From positions 1,240,001 to 1,304,000 of the forward strand of contig NZ_JQMM01000001.1 of the NCBI RefSeq assembly GCF_000744735.1: DNA of 64,000 bases, read 5' to 3'. Shown one piece after another: positions 16,858 through 24,522 of this stretch. The stretch is from Porticoccus hydrocarbonoclasticus MCTG13d. GTDB lineage: Bacteria > Pseudomonadota > Gammaproteobacteria > Pseudomonadales > Porticoccaceae. Both the position numbers and the translations under genes were made by a program. Numbering within the stretch: position 1 is the stretch's first letter; each line of letters opens with the position of its first letter. The notes under the pieces are model-generated. The model searched no databases and was not told where the DNA came from. It saw nothing but the letters and a program-made list of their open reading frames with translations.

Positions 16858-17514
16858 TCAGTCCCTGTTATTGAGCCACCGGCGACCTATCCAGTAGTCT
16901 GCACTGCAGTAGCGGCCGCCGCCCGTAAAAAACAGTGACAGCAGCATGATAAAGTAGGTGGCTGCGAATTCGATGCCATTGTTCAGAATGACAATGTTGC
17001 CCTTGCCTGTAAGCCATGAGTAATTGCCGTGTTCCCGAAGAATCTGTCGGGCAGCTGATAATCGTTCACCCACTGCCTCGCTGTTTTCGAGACTCTGTTC
17101 CGCCGTCGGAATGCCGATGGCGGCCAGGGGGCGGGCCATACTGGTTGACGGGTCCGAGGGGGCAATCGCGAACCAGCCGTTGTGCCAGTGAACCGCAAAG
17201 GCGGCCACCAGCATGGTTGCCATCAGCGGGATGGCAATTAGCCGTGTCCCCAACCCGAACAACAGCAGCCATCCGCCAACCAGCTCTGTGGCGGTAGCCA
17301 GAACCGCCATCAGCCAGGGAAGAGGCAATCCCAGCCCCCAATCCGGGTTGCCCATCCAGCTGACTGTGCTCTCGAAGGCGAGCAGTTTGGTCAGGCCCGC
17401 CGTGATGAAAACCGGTGCCAGAAAAAGTCGCAGCAGCAGTGGGGCGAGAAAGTCTGCATGTCGCGCGACATTGAGTCCCCTGTTAAGCCGTTGAGTAATT
17501 GCCATTGTGGTCAT
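16858..17514 (-). CDS. DoxX family membrane protein (HvfX-like)
   Basis: A 218-residue membrane protein with four likely helices (about 25-45, 68-88, 92-112, 180-200) and the DoxX features LLLRLFLAPVFITAGLTKL and ATATELVGGWLLLFGLGTRL. DoxX proteins commonly form the last gene of Hvf/bufferin operons. Here it lies 98 bp downstream of the EGKCG-repeat peptide gene and probably shares its transcript, with a hairpin between them. Its function is not established; a membrane step in redox or copper handling is the family-based expectation. Confidence 0.86.
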   Translation of the reverse strand: MTTMAITQRLNRGLNVARHADFLAPLLLRLFLAPVFITAGLTKLLAFESTVSWMGNPDWGLGLPLPWLMAVLATATELVGGWLLLFGLGTRLIAIPLMATMLVAAFAVHWHNGWFAIAPSDPSTSMARPLAAIGIPTAEQSLENSEAVGERLSAARQILREHGNYSWLTGKGNIVILNNGIEFAATYFIMLLSLFFTGGGRYCSADYWIGRRWLNNRD

Positions 17515-17557
17515 GATGGTTTACCGGATTGATTGAATATCAGGAATTAAGGATGAA

Positions 17558-17577
17558 GGGCGACCACTTGGCCGCCC
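17558..17577 (-). terminator. Intercistronic hairpin between the EGKCG peptide and doxX genes
   Basis: On the minus-strand transcript GGGCGGCC-AAGT-GGTCGCCC forms an 8-bp stem with one G-U pair and a 4-base loop. No T-tract follows, so it is unlikely to be a full intrinsic terminator. It is better read as an mRNA-stabilising or attenuating hairpin that lets the small peptide be made in excess over DoxX (inference). Confidence 0.4.
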
Positions 17578-17612
17578 CCCCTGAAGCGTGAAATCAGCAG
17601 TAACCGGAAAAA

Positions 17613-17945
17613 TTACTGTCCGCCACATTTTCCTTCACCACACTTTCCTTCACCGCGTTTGCCTTCTTCGGATTTCGGTGCAGGTTTTTCTTCACCGCAC
17701 TTGCCTTCTCCACATTTGCCCTCTTCAGACTTTGGGGCAGCGTTTGCTTCACCGCATTTGCCCTCGCCGCATTTGCCTTCCCCGGGCTTGTCAGCGGCAT
17801 GTTTGCCGGCGAGCTGATAGCCATTGCCGAGATCGGTCGCAGCGAAGGGATTGTCGGCCATACTGGCCATGGGGAGTATCAGGCTGGTGGAAATAAAGGC
17901 CATACCAATGGTTGATTTGAAGGTGTTTTTTGTTGGTTGTTTCAT
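17613..17945 (-). CDS. EGKCG-repeat secreted peptide (HvfA / bufferin-like precursor)
   Basis: A 110-residue protein. The signal peptide covers about residues 1-30 (cleavage near ASMA/DNPF), followed by GNGYQLAGK, a motif shared by Hvf-type peptides. The C-terminal half has six EGKCG motifs in pairs plus one degenerate EGKRG (Cys to Arg), separated by KSEE/PAPKSEE spacers. In known HvfA/bufferin systems an MNIO (DUF692) enzyme with a DUF2063 partner modifies such cysteines into copper-binding groups. Neither partner gene is next to this one. It is preceded by an ECF sigma/anti-sigma pair and followed by doxX. Probably a metal-buffering periplasmic peptide. Confidence 0.85.
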   Translation of the reverse strand: MKQPTKNTFKSTIGMAFISTSLILPMASMADNPFAATDLGNGYQLAGKHAADKPGEGKCGEGKCGEANAAPKSEEGKCGEGKCGEEKPAPKSEEGKRGEGKCGEGKCGGQ

Positions 17946-17983
17946 AGTCAGTTCCTTGTTTCGTTAATGTAAGGTGTCCGCAA

Positions 17984-18012
17984 TGAGATGCCGTCGGATG
18001 TTTTTTGTTACA
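17984..18012 (-). promoter_or_regulatory. Candidate ECF-sigma promoter for the EGKCG peptide gene
   Basis: On the minus strand TGTAAC (18007-18012) is followed by an A-rich spacer and then CATCTCA about 16 bases on, roughly 40 bases before the ATG at 17945. TGTAAC-type -35 elements with A-tracts are common for ECF sigma factors. The sigma gene next door is the obvious candidate regulator. The -10 part is the weaker half of the call. Confidence 0.35.
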
Positions 18013-18221
18013 GCGCATAACGGGTTTTGATGACATTTCTTTAACCGTTAATAGGATGTGATTGCCGGCTGCGTCTGCTCCGGCAACGTTTTCACGGTGA
18101 GGAAACACACAACAAATATTGTCGGCAATCTGCCTAACTGATGCCGTTAAAAGGAATTTGTTACGGCTGCAGGCAGCGTTTGTGTTTCTTTTGCCGGAGC
18201 AGGGGGCTTTTGTTGCGGGGA

Positions 18222-18452
18222 CTACAGGTTGTTGTGGGAATGAATACAGTCCATTACTTTGTGCACTTCCTCTTCCGTGGCTTTGTTGTGCATAAAAGGG
18301 ATGGCTTCGACAAGTCTGTGCAGCTGTTTGAGATAGCGGCGACAGTGCCGACAGAGCAACAGGTGAATCTGCAGGGAGATACGTGTGGAAACACGCAAAT
18401 CGCGATTCAGTAATTGATCCGCATTGTTCACAAAGTCGCGGCAGCTCAGCAC
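18222..18452 (-). CDS. Small zinc-finger anti-sigma factor
   Basis: A 76-residue protein with a GTG start at 18452 inside the end of the sigma gene (7-bp overlap); GAGGAG lies 8 bases upstream. It contains an H-x3-C-x2-C zinc motif (IHLLLCRHC, about residues 30-37) typical of ZAS-type anti-sigma domains, and CRDFV near the N-terminus. No membrane segment is visible, so it should be cytoplasmic. It would bind the ECF sigma factor and release it on a metal or redox signal, in line with the downstream peptide gene. Confidence 0.8.
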   Translation of the reverse strand: MLSCRDFVNNADQLLNRDLRVSTRISLQIHLLLCRHCRRYLKQLHRLVEAIPFMHNKATEEEVHKVMDCIHSHNNL

Positions 18453-19054
18453 TCGCCAGTCTCCTCATAATGGTCAACAAGTTTGAACAATTGAGTTCTC
18501 GCACGGTGCAGGAGCACTCGCGCATTGGATGCAGAAACCGTCAGTGCGTTACAGATTTCCTCAAAAGACAGTCCGCTGGCATCCCGCATTTCGAGAATAC
18601 AACGCTGGTTGTCTGGCATGGCAGCTAGCAGTCGTTCCAGACATTCGGCCAGCTGCTCACCGGTCAGCAGGCTCTCGGGAGAATCTATATGCCAATGGGC
18701 CGGAGGGTGTTGCCAGTGGCCGCGCTCGGTAAACCTTTGTGTCAGGCAATCTTCTGTATTCTGGTTCTCGTCGCCGTGATCGCTGAACAACAATTCCCGT
18801 TTCCTTTGGCGCCGCTGCATTTTTGCTTCATTGATGGCGATACTACCCAGCCAGGTGCGAATCGCCGATTTCCCTGCAAAGCTGCCAATGGCCTGGTAGG
18901 CCTTGAGCCAGGCATTTTGCACCACTTCTTCGGCTTCACTGATACCGACAATGGGAACTGTAAGGGCGATGAGGGCGCGGTGGTGGTCGCGAACCAGTTC
19001 TGCAAAAAGTACCGGGTCGCCGGATCTCAATTGTGCCAGTTTGTCTGTTTCCAC
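18446..19054 (-). CDS. ECF RNA polymerase sigma factor
   Basis: A 202-residue sigma-70 family protein with a GTG start (19054). Region 2 is at about 15-85, with EAEEVVQNAWLKAYQAIGSF (the DNA-melting/core-binding helix region) and IRTWLGSIAINEAKM. Region 4 is at about 135-195, with LLAAMPDNQRCILEMRD and the helix-turn-helix LSFEEICNALTVSASNARVLLHRAR. The linker is long and His-rich (HWQHPPAHWHID), which might sense metal (inference). It overlaps the anti-sigma gene by 7 bp and heads the sigma / anti-sigma / EGKCG peptide / doxX set. Confidence 0.92.
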   Translation of the reverse strand: METDKLAQLRSGDPVLFAELVRDHHRALIALTVPIVGISEAEEVVQNAWLKAYQAIGSFAGKSAIRTWLGSIAINEAKMQRRQRKRELLFSDHGDENQNTEDCLTQRFTERGHWQHPPAHWHIDSPESLLTGEQLAECLERLLAAMPDNQRCILEMRDASGLSFEEICNALTVSASNARVLLHRARTQLFKLVDHYEETGEC

Positions 19055-19255
19055 GCGTTCAAAAAGCCTCGCCGATTGTTCCCCTCTGGCGCAATATGAC
19101 CAGACAGGTTATTACCCCCGTCAAGCCTAAGCCATAGACAGTGACAAAAACCATGGCTTCACGATAAAAAATTCACCCCCCGACGGTGTATCGGGTCAGG
19201 CTGAACCGATCGGGACATCTCAGCGTACACTCACCCATTAACCAAGGACCAACCG

Positions 19256-19417
19256 ATGTCTTTACCTACTGAACAAACCGTTGAAAGGTTGCCCTGCCGG
19301 GGCTGCATGCGGAATTGCCCGTATTTTTACGTATGTGATGGCAAGCTCTGGCGAATGCCGGTTGATCGACAGGGAGCCCAGGCGGGCGATGAGGAAGATG
19401 TCCAGCCGGGTAGTTGA
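19256..19417 (+). CDS. Small cysteine-rich protein, 53 residues
   Basis: A short reading frame with ATG at 19256, AAGGA 6 bases upstream and stop at 19417. The protein has four cysteines in C-x2-C-x3-C-x5-C spacing (C14, C17, C21, C27) within PCRGCMRNCPYFYVC and then DGKLWRMP, which looks like a metal-binding knuckle; the tail is acidic. The next gene begins 33 bp downstream on the same strand. I do not recognise a named family. The good ribosome site, ordered cysteine pattern and position make a real gene more likely than chance. Confidence 0.55.
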   Translation: MSLPTEQTVERLPCRGCMRNCPYFYVCDGKLWRMPVDRQGAQAGDEEDVQPGS

Positions 19418-19450
19418 TGACCGGTCATGTCGGTCACGGGGGTCGCAGCA

Positions 19451-20176
19451 ATGAGTTCAAAAGCCTTGGTGATCGGTGCCTCCAGTGGCATTGCCCGGCA
19501 TTTGATTTGTCGACTAAGCGCTGATCAGCGCATTGAGGGGATTTATGCTGTCAGTCGCAGTCCCGCCGAGGTTGATTTGCCGGCGGGGGTGAGCTGGCTG
19601 ACGTGCGATTATTCAGAGGTGGGTATCGCTGAAACTGTTGCACTGCTCAATGAAGAACCCGGTGAGTTTTCACGGGTGTTTATCTGTAACGGTATGCTCC
19701 ATGAGGGGAACAGGGTTCTTCCCGAAAAGCGGCTTGAAGAGATAGATTTGACCAGTATTGAAACGGTGTTCAGGGCCAATACGTTCACACCCCTGTTGTG
19801 GTTGAAGCATCTCGTGGGCTCCCTGCGCGGTGAACAGGTCTGTACCCTGACACTGTTCAGTGCCCGGGTTGGCAGTATCAGCGACAATAAGCTGGGTGGC
19901 TGGTACAGCTATCGCGCCTCCAAGGCGGCCCTGAATATGCTGGTTCAGACTGCTTCAGTCGAATACGCCAGGCGGGCAAAAAATGTGCAGTTGATGGCCT
20001 TTCATCCAGGCACCACCGACACAGCACTGTCCAGACCGTTCCAGGGGAACGTACCGGAAGGCAAACTGTTTTCTGCCGATTTTGTGGCGGAACGGTTACT
20101 GTCCATTGTTGAAGATATGACACCGGTCGGCCACGCGCTATACCTTGATTGGCAGGGCAGGGAAATCCCCTGGTGA
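19451..20176 (+). CDS. Short-chain dehydrogenase/reductase (SDR)
   Basis: A 241-residue cytoplasmic oxidoreductase. ATG 19451 (MSSKALVIGASSG) follows a GGGGG about 8 bases upstream; ATG 19427 is an alternative. It has the cofactor loop GASSGIA, the NG of FICNGML in place of NAG, the catalytic Ser in LFSARVGS, and YSYRASK carrying Tyr and Lys. The substrate is unknown. It heads a plus-strand group with DUF2256, DUF3429 and a renalase-like flavoprotein, families that in other gammaproteobacteria often travel with photolyase and light-stress genes (general knowledge; no photolyase is in the window). Confidence 0.88.
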   Translation: MSSKALVIGASSGIARHLICRLSADQRIEGIYAVSRSPAEVDLPAGVSWLTCDYSEVGIAETVALLNEEPGEFSRVFICNGMLHEGNRVLPEKRLEEIDLTSIETVFRANTFTPLLWLKHLVGSLRGEQVCTLTLFSARVGSISDNKLGGWYSYRASKAALNMLVQTASVEYARRAKNVQLMAFHPGTTDTALSRPFQGNVPEGKLFSADFVAERLLSIVEDMTPVGHALYLDWQGREIPW

Positions 20177-20206
20177 TTGGAATGGCGAGGCAAACGGGTT
20201 GGCAGC

Positions 20207-20355
20207 GTGCCGGAAAAAGCTGATCTGCCCGGCAAAATCTGTGTGGTCTGTCGTCGGCCTTTCCATTGGCGGAAAAGTGGCGGCGCGTCTGGCAGGATGT
20301 GAAATATTGTTCCGAAAGATGCCGGCGCAGCCGGGGCAACATCTTTGGTGAATAA
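20207..20355 (+). pseudogene. DUF2256 zinc-binding protein gene with single-base frameshift
   Basis: From GTG 20207 the frame reads PEKADLPGKICVVCRRPFHW and then breaks at the A4 run 20273-20276. Reading on one base earlier (as if the run were A5) gives KKWRRVWQDVKYCSERCRR and a stop at 20355. Together these form the DUF2256 signature C-x2-C-x-RPF-x-WRKKW...YCS-x-RC. As written, the protein stops after about 30 residues. A real loss of one A, or a homopolymer sequencing error, would both explain it; a classical slippery site is not obvious. Confidence 0.85.
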
Positions 20356-20388
20356 TCCGCAGCGACAAAATTATCAGAGAGAGCATCC

Positions 20389-20846
20389 TTGAACAGTAGC
20401 ACGACAAGTAAGCGGACCCTGGCCAGCCTATTCACCTACAGTGGTATATTGCCATTCCTGTTTTCCCCCTGTTTTCCCCCTGTTACCGGCTGTTCACAGG
20501 GAGCAGCACATTTCTCGCCTTTGATATCCAAACCCTGCTGATGGCCTACAGTGCGGTGATTGTTTCGTTTGTTGCCGGTATTCATTGGGGCGTTTTTTTG
20601 TTCAGGCAATGCTCGCTGAACCTGTTCCTGCACAGCAATATGATTGCCCTGCTGTCCTGGGTGTCTCTCCTGTCGACCCTGTTATGGGGTGTAGCGATAT
20701 TGCTGTTTTGCTTCGTCTATCTGTTGTGGATTGATACGGTTCTGGTCAGGCAGCAACTGCTCGAACCCTGGTTTTACCGGCTCAGAGTTCACGCCAGTGT
20801 GATGGCCCTGTTATCCCTGGTCAGCTATGCAGTGATTGCACTGTGA
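20389..20846 (+). pseudogene. DUF3429 membrane protein gene broken by an 11-bp tandem duplication
   Basis: The TTG at 20389 (GAGAG upstream) opens a frame with LFTYSGILPFLF, the DUF3429 N-terminus. The C-terminal part (AYSAVIVSFVAGIHWG and three further helices, to the stop at 20846) is two frames away. The shift coincides with TTTTCCCCCTG present twice in a row at 20461-20482. Removing one copy joins the halves in frame as FLFSPCYRLFTG. The intact product would be an inner-membrane protein of about 148 residues with about five helices and unknown function. As written, the first frame ends at about 20538. Confidence 0.85.
20461..20482 (+). repeat. 11-bp perfect tandem duplication
   Basis: TTTTCCCCCTG occurs at 20461-20471 and again at 20472-20482. 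Eleven is not a multiple of three, so the duplication shifts the DUF3429 frame by two. Such direct repeats can revert by slippage. Confidence 0.95.
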
Positions 20847-20865
20847 GGCGGGGAGAAGCCTCGAG

Positions 20866-21900
20866 ATGATACCTCCTGTAACCGGACTCCCCCGTCTGGC
20901 GATTATCGGGGCCGGCCTGTCCGGGTTGACCTTGGCGGGTGAGCTGGATGGTTTTGCCGAAGTGACGGTTTTCGATAAGTCTCCGCGCGTCGGTGGGCGT
21001 ATCACCACACGTACCGGGGAGGACTTCCAGTTTGATTACGGTGCGCAATTCTTCACTGCCCGCTCAGTTGCCTTTCAGAACTACCTGAAACCACTGATTG
21101 CCATAGGCCGGGTGGCCGAATGGCACCCGCGGGTCATCACATTGGGAGATGACCGAAAATCCTACCGGCGCGACTGGTTTGAACCCCACTATGTGGCGGT
21201 TCCCGGCATGAATACCCTGTGCCAGCTCGCTGCCGAGGGCAAAAATCTGATATTGGATACTGCGATTGAGTCACTTGAAAAAACCATCGCCGGTTGGTTG
21301 TTACGGGATCGCAATGATACCTGCCACGGTCCTTTTGACTGGGTCGTCTGTAGCATGCCGGCGCCACAGTCTGCGGCACTGCTGCCGTCATCCTTTACCG
21401 GTTACGAGCAGGTGTGCGGTACTACAATGCTCGGCTGTTACAGTCTGTTGCTGGGCTTTGCCGAACCGCTTCAGAGTCTGTGGCAGGCGGCGGTGGTGAA
21501 GCATTCTCCCATTGGCTGGCTGGCGTTTGAGTCATCCCGCCCCGGTCGCGCTGGTGGTTGTGGACTCCTGGTTCAGTCAACCAATGCCTGGGCCGAACAG
21601 CATCTGGATGACGATTCCCGGCAGGTTCAGCGGGCCCTGTGGCACGAACTGGAACGGCTCATGGCTAAAACGCTGCCGAAGCCAAAGTACTCTCGACTGC
21701 ATCGCTGGCGCTACGCCAATACCGTGCCAACACCCAAAGCAACAGACAGAGCAACACCTGAAGTATCGCCGGAAGCGGAGTGTCTAATGGATGAACAGTT
21801 GCAGTTGGGCGTCTGTGGTGACTGGCTGTTGGGTGGCAGGGTAGAGTCAGCTTACCTGAGCGGATTAGCGCTGGCGACAGAGCTGAAACAACGTTTTTAA
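20866..21900 (+). CDS. Renalase-like FAD-dependent amine oxidase family protein
   Basis: A 344-residue flavoprotein (COG3380-like). ATG 20866 is chosen; a TTG 10 codons earlier would overlap the DUF3429 gene. The Rossmann FAD loop IIGAGLSGLTLAGEL is at about 13-27, followed by VFDKSPRVGGRITTR, the second FAD motif. FQFDYGAQFFTAR is a renalase-family hallmark, and the C-terminal GDWLLGGRVESAYLSG binds FAD. Renalase-type enzymes oxidise aberrant dihydronicotinamide isomers; the actual substrate here is unproven. It ends the plus-strand light-stress-like group and converges with the sensor kinase gene 45 bp away. Confidence 0.88.
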   Translation: MIPPVTGLPRLAIIGAGLSGLTLAGELDGFAEVTVFDKSPRVGGRITTRTGEDFQFDYGAQFFTARSVAFQNYLKPLIAIGRVAEWHPRVITLGDDRKSYRRDWFEPHYVAVPGMNTLCQLAAEGKNLILDTAIESLEKTIAGWLLRDRNDTCHGPFDWVVCSMPAPQSAALLPSSFTGYEQVCGTTMLGCYSLLLGFAEPLQSLWQAAVVKHSPIGWLAFESSRPGRAGGCGLLVQSTNAWAEQHLDDDSRQVQRALWHELERLMAKTLPKPKYSRLHRWRYANTVPTPKATDRATPEVSPEAECLMDEQLQLGVCGDWLLGGRVESAYLSGLALATELKQRF

Positions 21901-21945
21901 TCCCCGCCCATGTTTGAGATCCTTTCTCGGCTGCAGTTGTCAACG

Positions 21946-23292
21946 TCAAGCAGCCAGGCAGGGCAGGCATACGGTTACCAGCAGCCCTCCCATGGGAGAC
22001 GGTTTTAATTGCAATTGCCCGTCATACAGTTGGATCAACTCGCTGACAATGGCGAGCCCAAGGCCCGAGCCAGAGCGCTGCTCATCCAGCCGGCCACCGC
22101 GTTGCAACGCTTCATCCCGGCTCTGGGACGACATCCCCGGCCCGTCGTCCATAATGCTGAGGTGCAGGTTGTCGGCTTCACTGTAGATTGCCATCACCAC
22201 TTTCGATGTGGCCCAGCGCAATGCGTTTTCCAGTAGATTGCCGACAATTTCCTGTAGGTCCTGGGCATCGATTTGCAACTGCAGTGGTGGTACTTCGGGT
22301 TTTTGAAAGGTGATATTCTTTCGTTCGGCCAACCGTGAAATACCGTTGAAGACAGGCTCAAGTGCCACCGATAGGGTCACTCTAGGCCGCAGCACCACTG
22401 GGCCAGCGGCGGAAGCCCGGGCCAGGTGGTGTCGTACAGCCTCGTTCAGTCGTTTCAGTTCGGATGCCATGGTCTCGCGCTGACTGGCAGGCAATTGCTC
22501 TGTTGTCGTCATCATTACACTGACAGGCGTTTTGATGGCATGGGCCAGGTTGCCCGCCGCGGTACGGGCGCGGGACATCAACTGCCGGTCGCGCTCCAGT
22601 ACAGTATTGATGGCAGTTGCCAGATTGTTCAACTCTTCGGGGAGGTCGGTGTCGAGCCGCTCACAGTCACCTCTTTCCACTGCCTGCAGATTGCTTCGGA
22701 TGCGTCTTAACGGTTCAAGTCCCCAGTGCAACTGACACCAGATGCCCAGCAGCAGCAAGATTCCCAGGGACACTAACGAGAGCCAGAGCAGCTGCTCAAA
22801 GCGGGCCAGTGCGGCATCCACTTCGCTGAGATCAGCAGCCACCGCAACGTGCAGAGTGACCGGGAGCCTTGGCAGTCGCACATCCCGCTCCAGCTTGCGC
22901 AGGGTTTCTCCGTTTGGGCCGGAAATTGTGCTGTATTGCAGTTGCGGGCCTGCTGTCAGAGGTAAGCGCTGATCCCATAGGGAACGGGAGGTCAGAACCC
23001 GGGAGGCATTGTCGGAAATCTGCCAATACCAGCCGGAGAATACCTGATCGAAGCGGGCATCGCCGAGTCGCTGGTTGAGCGCCAGTGTGTCTGTTTGCCG
23101 GTCATATTCAATGCCGGCCAAAACCACGTTGAGCAGGGACTCCAGACGTTCATCGAATGCAGTATTGACGGCTTCGCGAAGATTGTAGGAGAGCAACAGA
23201 CCGGCAACCGGGATAACGAGTACCACTAAAATCAGCGAGGTGGCCAGCATGCGGGAAGCAATTGGCAGTGTGCGCAGGAAGTGTCGGTTCAT
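21946..23292 (-). CDS. PhoQ-like sensor histidine kinase
   Basis: A 448-residue membrane kinase with helix 1 at about 14-36 and helix 2 at about 168-186, enclosing a periplasmic sensor domain. HAMP follows (LRRIRSNLQAVERGDCERL). The H-box is NLAHAIKTPVSVM, the N-box EIVGNLLENALRWA, and the ATP-binding G-boxes are SIMDDGPGM and GSGLGLAIV. The H-box and N-box resemble PhoQ. Its ATG overlaps the response-regulator stop by 4 bp. The signal is unknown; PhoQ relatives sense cations, pH or antimicrobial peptides, and the PepSY partner gene fits an envelope signal. Confidence 0.92.
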   Translation of the reverse strand: MNRHFLRTLPIASRMLATSLILVVLVIPVAGLLLSYNLREAVNTAFDERLESLLNVVLAGIEYDRQTDTLALNQRLGDARFDQVFSGWYWQISDNASRVLTSRSLWDQRLPLTAGPQLQYSTISGPNGETLRKLERDVRLPRLPVTLHVAVAADLSEVDAALARFEQLLWLSLVSLGILLLLGIWCQLHWGLEPLRRIRSNLQAVERGDCERLDTDLPEELNNLATAINTVLERDRQLMSRARTAAGNLAHAIKTPVSVMMTTTEQLPASQRETMASELKRLNEAVRHHLARASAAGPVVLRPRVTLSVALEPVFNGISRLAERKNITFQKPEVPPLQLQIDAQDLQEIVGNLLENALRWATSKVVMAIYSEADNLHLSIMDDGPGMSSQSRDEALQRGGRLDEQRSGSGLGLAIVSELIQLYDGQLQLKPSPMGGLLVTVCLPCLAA

Positions 23293-23960
23293 GGGGCGGT
23301 CGGATGGCCCGGTAAACAGTAGCCCTGTCCCCGCACTGTACGGATTGAGTCACTGTCCAGTTTTTTCCGCAACCGGCTTATCTGCACATCAATGACGTTC
23401 GAGTCCGGTTCCTGATCCTGGTCATAAACATGTTCTGAAAGCTCGGTTCGACTCACGATCCGGGGCGCTGCGTGTATCAGATAGGAGAGCAGGCGGAATT
23501 CCTGTGCGGATAACGACACGGGCATACCCAGATAGGTGAATCGGCCCGTGTGGGTGTCCAGTGTCAGGTCGCCCACTGTAATGACCGGGTGGGCATGCCC
23601 GTGGCTACGGCGAACCAGTGCCCGCAGACGGAGTAATACCTCGGCCGTTTCAAATGGCTTGGTCACATAATCATCGGCTCCTGCCGAAAACCCGGCGGCT
23701 TTGTCTGACCAGCGCTCTCTGGCCGTGAGGATGAGGACAGGCAGATCCATACCGCGGGCGCGCCACCCCGAGAGCCACTGCACACCGTTGCCGTCCGGCA
23801 GGCCGAGATCAAGGATGATGGCATCGTAACACTCGACACTCACCTGAAAGTCAGCCGTTTTGCCGTCCGGAGCTATCTCAACCAGTACACCCACATTCCG
23901 CAGGGCTTCGGCGAGCGCCTCCGCAAGAGGCCGGTCATCTTCAACCAGGAGGACTTTCAC
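23289..23960 (-). CDS. OmpR/PhoP-type response regulator
   Basis: A 223-residue transcription factor. The receiver has acidic pocket E8/D9, phosphoacceptor Asp51 (IILDLGLPDG), Thr79 (LILTA) and Lys101 (YVTKPF). The C-terminal winged helix includes SLSAQEFRLLSYLIHAAPRIVSR and VIDVQISRLRKKL with the recognition helix, then IRTVRGQGYCL. It is 4 bp-overlapped with both neighbours (PepSY upstream, kinase downstream), so the three genes form one coupled operon. Direct repeats upstream of the PepSY gene are candidate binding sites. Confidence 0.94.
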   Translation of the reverse strand: MKVLLVEDDRPLAEALAEALRNVGVLVEIAPDGKTADFQVSVECYDAIILDLGLPDGNGVQWLSGWRARGMDLPVLILTARERWSDKAAGFSAGADDYVTKPFETAEVLLRLRALVRRSHGHAHPVITVGDLTLDTHTGRFTYLGMPVSLSAQEFRLLSYLIHAAPRIVSRTELSEHVYDQDQEPDSNVIDVQISRLRKKLDSDSIRTVRGQGYCLPGHPTAP

Positions 23961-24358
23961 TGGCGTGTCATCCCGCGAATATTGGTGCCTTCAATACCAA
24001 TCAGTTCACCCGTGGCGGCATTCACGTCAAACTCGACTACCTGCCCCTGTGGGCCGAGCAGCTCTATTTCGTAGATTATCACGCCGTTCTCATCCTCCAG
24101 ATCCACATCGATAACCTGTCCATCATAGTGCGTGTTCAGGCTTGCCAGAATCTCATTGAGGGGTTTTATTTTACCGGCTTGCACGTCTTCGTGGAGCCGT
24201 CGCCAATCATCATCGTCACTCCAGCCGGGACTGATAAAGCCCAATGTCAGAATGGCTGCCAGTAAATGGTTTCTACTTGGCAGCGACAACTGCCGGCAGT
24301 GATCGGCGAAGGGCAGGCAATGTTGGCGGTAAAAAAGTTGGGTGAAAAGATTTTTCAT
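23957..24358 (-). CDS. PepSY-domain periplasmic protein
   Basis: A 133-residue protein starting at ATG 24358 (MKNLFTQ). A hydrophobic segment at about 32-46 (HLLAAILTLGFISPGWS) should be a signal peptide or anchor. It is followed by a PepSY fold with IKPLNEILASLNTHYDGQVIDVDLE and the typical YEIELLGPQGQVVEFDVNAATGELI. PepSY proteins beside PhoPQ-like systems are thought to modulate the sensor or envelope proteases. It is the first gene of the PepSY / regulator / kinase operon. Confidence 0.87.
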   Translation of the reverse strand: MKNLFTQLFYRQHCLPFADHCRQLSLPSRNHLLAAILTLGFISPGWSDDDDWRRLHEDVQAGKIKPLNEILASLNTHYDGQVIDVDLEDENGVIIYEIELLGPQGQVVEFDVNAATGELIGIEGTNIRGMTRQ

Positions 24359-24379
24359 GGAGGGCATTCTGCCAAAGAG

Positions 24380-24398
24380 AACATGAATGAACTATGAA
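24380..24398. promoter_or_regulatory. Direct-repeat candidate site for the response regulator
   Basis: AACATGAA at 24380-24387 and AACTATGAA at 24390-24398 repeat with a spacing of about one helical turn, in the divergent region between the two PepSY genes. OmpR/PhoP-type regulators bind such tandem half-sites. The site is 22 bp from the minus-strand start and about 125 bp from the plus-strand start, so it could serve autoregulation and the second PepSY gene. Confidence 0.3.
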
Positions 24399-24522
24399 CA
24401 GATTGCTCAGGGTGCTGTAAGGATGGCTTTGTTACTGTGCCTATCAAGCGGGTCAGCTCATGTTCGGGATTTCCCCGGTGCTTTATCTGGCCCTGTTTTG
24501 ATCAATCAATCCGGAGATTTAT

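Noticed and set aside
20273-20280. Programmed -1 frameshift in the DUF2256 gene
   Set aside because: The AAAAG site would leave a mismatched P-site pairing after slippage and lacks a standard X-XXY-YYZ heptamer; simple base loss or sequencing error is more economical.
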